Part shown: one piece after another, positions 22,731-23,887 of the stretch
Numbering within the stretch: the first letter of the stretch is position 1
Layout of the letters: each line of letters starts with the position of its first letter
Source of the DNA: Atribacterota bacterium
GTDB taxonomy: Bacteria > Atribacterota > Phoenicimicrobiia > Phoenicimicrobiales > Phoenicimicrobiaceae
Length of the DNA: 23,887 nucleotides
NCBI GenBank assembly: GCA_030599445.1
Contig: JAUVOA010000003.1
Coordinates: 1 to 23,887 of the forward strand
Direction: 5' to 3'
Made by a program: the position numbers and the translations under genes
The notes under the pieces: generated by a model
Database searches by the model: none
Told to the model about the DNA's origin: nothing
Seen by the model: the letters and a program-made list of their open reading frames with translations, nothing else

Positions 22731-23540
22731 ATGAAACTTATAGATAAAGTTGTGGTAATAACCGGTTCAACCCGGGGGATAGGCAGGGCAATTGCCTGGT
22801 CTTGTGCCCAGCATGGTGCCAGGGTAATAATTTCTTCCCGCAAAGAATCAGCAGTTAAAAAAACTTGCGAAACGTTTCGGAAAGAAAATTTTAAAGTATC
22901 CGGAATAAAAGCGAATGTTGCTGTTAATGCCGACCTGATAAAATTATTTAATCATTCAGTAGAAACCTGGGGGCAGATAGATGTGTGGATAAATAATGCC
23001 GGACTATCCGCAGGAATGCGGTTTTTCGATGAATTAAGTGAAGAAGAAGTTAAAGAAATAGTAGATGTAAACATTACGGGAACTATGCAGGCCTCTCGGA
23101 TAATTATTCCTTATTTTATTAAACAGGAAAAAGGAATTTTAATTAATATGGGTGGTCTGGGAAGTAGGGGAGAAAAATCTCCTCATTTAACTTCTTATGC
23201 AGTTACTAAAGCAGCGGTTACCAGTTTTACTAAGAATTTAGCCGAAGAATACAAAGAACATCCTATCTCCATTCACATGATAATTCCCGGTATGGTCGAA
23301 ACCGATTTTTATAATGATATCAAAGCAAGCCCCAAGTTAACTAAAGATTTACAGAATTTACCTTATGCCCTGGAGGCCTTCGGTGTGCCCATCGAAGAAG
23401 TAGGGAAATTATGTGTAGAAATTGCTGCTCAGGAACCCGGAAAAGTCACCGGAAAAACTTATTCACTGTTGCGCGGAAAAAGGTTGATGAGAGGGATTGC
23501 ATTGATGATTTGGTACCGATTATCCGGTAAAATGAAATAA
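22731..23540 (+). CDS. Short-chain dehydrogenase/reductase (SDR), substrate unknown
   Basis: A classical-type SDR of 269 residues. The cofactor motif is TGSTRGIG (11-18), NNAG is at 88-91, the structural Asn is N114 in VDVNITGT, and the active-site YxxxK is Y156/K160. The SR at about 36-37 after the second strand suggests NADP(H) preference. The usual catalytic serine about 13 residues before Tyr is not seen: the segment reads LINMGGLGSRG, with Gly or Leu there and Ser145 only 11 residues before Tyr. The C-terminal end RGIALMIWYRLSGKMK is hydrophobic and basic and may touch the membrane. The ATG has GGAGAG. The gene is monocistronic, bracketed by two like terminators. The substrate cannot be assigned. 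Confidence 0.88.
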   Translation: MKLIDKVVVITGSTRGIGRAIAWSCAQHGARVIISSRKESAVKKTCETFRKENFKVSGIKANVAVNADLIKLFNHSVETWGQIDVWINNAGLSAGMRFFDELSEEEVKEIVDVNITGTMQASRIIIPYFIKQEKGILINMGGLGSRGEKSPHLTSYAVTKAAVTSFTKNLAEEYKEHPISIHMIIPGMVETDFYNDIKASPKLTKDLQNLPYALEAFGVPIEEVGKLCVEIAAQEPGKVTGKTYSLLRGKRLMRGIALMIWYRLSGKMK

Positions 23541-23542
23541 GA

Positions 23543-23577
23543 AAAACCTACCAGGGGACGGTCCTCTGGCAGGTTTT
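23543..23577 (+). terminator. Intrinsic terminator after the SDR gene
   Basis: Arms AAAACCTACCAGGGGA (23543-23558) and TCCTCTGGCAGGTTTT (23562-23577) pair with one A-C mismatch and one G-U, around CGG. The sequence differs from the asd terminator at only two positions. ATACATTTTTT follows. Confidence 0.85.
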
Positions 23578-23614
23578 ATACATTTTTTCCTCAAAAAATT
23601 CCCCCGAAAAATTA

Positions 23615-23642
23615 TTCTTTACAATTTCTTTTATGGTATAAT
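23615..23642 (+). promoter_or_regulatory. Promoter upstream of the TraB-family gene
   Basis: TGG-TATAAT (23634-23642) is an extended -10 with an exact core. The -35 is weak (TTCTTT, 23615-23620, 16 bp away). The start of transcription would be about 45 bp before the gene. Confidence 0.6.
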
Positions 23643-23694
23643 GTTAATTCAATTTTATAGACACATTCACATTATTTTTAACCGGAGGAAACAA

Positions 23695-23887
23695 TTGTTG
23701 CTGAGTAGTAAAAATATTCATATATTAAAAAAGGGCGGAAAAGAAATTTTGTTAGTAGGTACTGCCCATGTCTCTAAAGACAGTGCTCGGGAAGTGAAAG
23801 AATTAATTGAGCAAGAAAAACCGGATAGTGTCTGCGTAGAATTATGTCCTGCCCGCTATAACAGTATAAACAATCGGAACAAATGGA
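23695..23887 (+). CDS. TraB/PrgY family protein, N-terminal fragment
   Basis: The first 64 codons only; the gene runs past the right edge. The translation contains ILLVGTAHVSKDSAREVKEL and then DSVCVELCPARYNSI, the GTAHVS and VELCxxRY motifs of the TraB/PrgY/GumN-like family. These are membrane-associated, possibly metalloprotease-like proteins; PrgY reduces pheromone activity in Enterococcus, but the general role is unknown. The start is TTG at 23695 (or 23698), with GGAGGAA at 23684-23690 giving good spacing. It has its own promoter after the SDR terminator. Confidence 0.85.
   Translation, partial: MLLSSKNIHILKKGGKEILLVGTAHVSKDSAREVKELIEQEKPDSVCVELCPARYNSINNRNKW

Overview
The window is the replication-origin neighbourhood of an AT-rich bacterial chromosome, followed by a threonine/aspartate-family biosynthesis operon. 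Gene order is rpmH-rnpA-yidD-yidC-jag-mnmE-rsmG-parA running left from the origin and dnaA-dnaN-recF-DUF721-gyrB-gyrA running right. With strong Shine-Dalgarno sites, frequent TTG starts and a T-box leader, this looks like the classic Bacillota layout. The unusually long repeat-filled spacers, the absence of mnmG from its usual slot and the minimal T-box would also suit an uncultured low-GC lineage such as Atribacterota. Taxonomy cannot be settled from the sequence alone.

Left arm (1-7129, minus strand): the parA start at the edge, rsmG, mnmE, jag (khpB), yidC, yidD, rnpA and rpmH. The genes are ordinary, but four spacers of about 400-900 bp hold no genes. They are mosaics of recurring short words, inverted repeats and hairpins. 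Two parS-like palindromes (364, 2311) mark the ParABS centromere. One of them adjoins a duplicated pair of DnaA boxes in the mnmE-rsmG gap.

Origin (7130-9378): transcription diverges between rpmH and dnaA. DnaA boxes lie both upstream of dnaA and between dnaA and dnaN, as in bipartite Bacillus-type origins. A tandem AT-rich 15-mer lies just upstream of the first perfect box.

Right arm (7783-17419, plus strand): dnaA, dnaN, recF overlapping a DUF721/DciA-like gene, then gyrB from its own promoter and gyrA. GyrA carries Ile at the main quinolone-contact position.

Biosynthetic block (17465-22708): a consensus promoter and a Thr-specific T-box (specifier ACC, very short Stem I, intrinsic terminator) precede hom, thrB, lysC and asd. 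These cover phosphorylation of aspartate through homoserine to phosphohomoserine; only the last step, threonine synthase, is absent here. lysC has a near-perfect internal ribosome site at codon 247, predicting a separate regulatory subunit. A short-chain dehydrogenase follows, bracketed by two near-identical terminator hairpins, and a TraB/PrgY-family gene runs off the right edge.

I found no new enzyme system, CRISPR array, prophage or transposase. The most unusual content is non-coding: repeat elements that sit directly against ribosome-binding sites, co-linear composite repeats in different spacers, hairpins with variable stems but a shared core, the extra DnaA-box/parS locus, and the minimal T-box.
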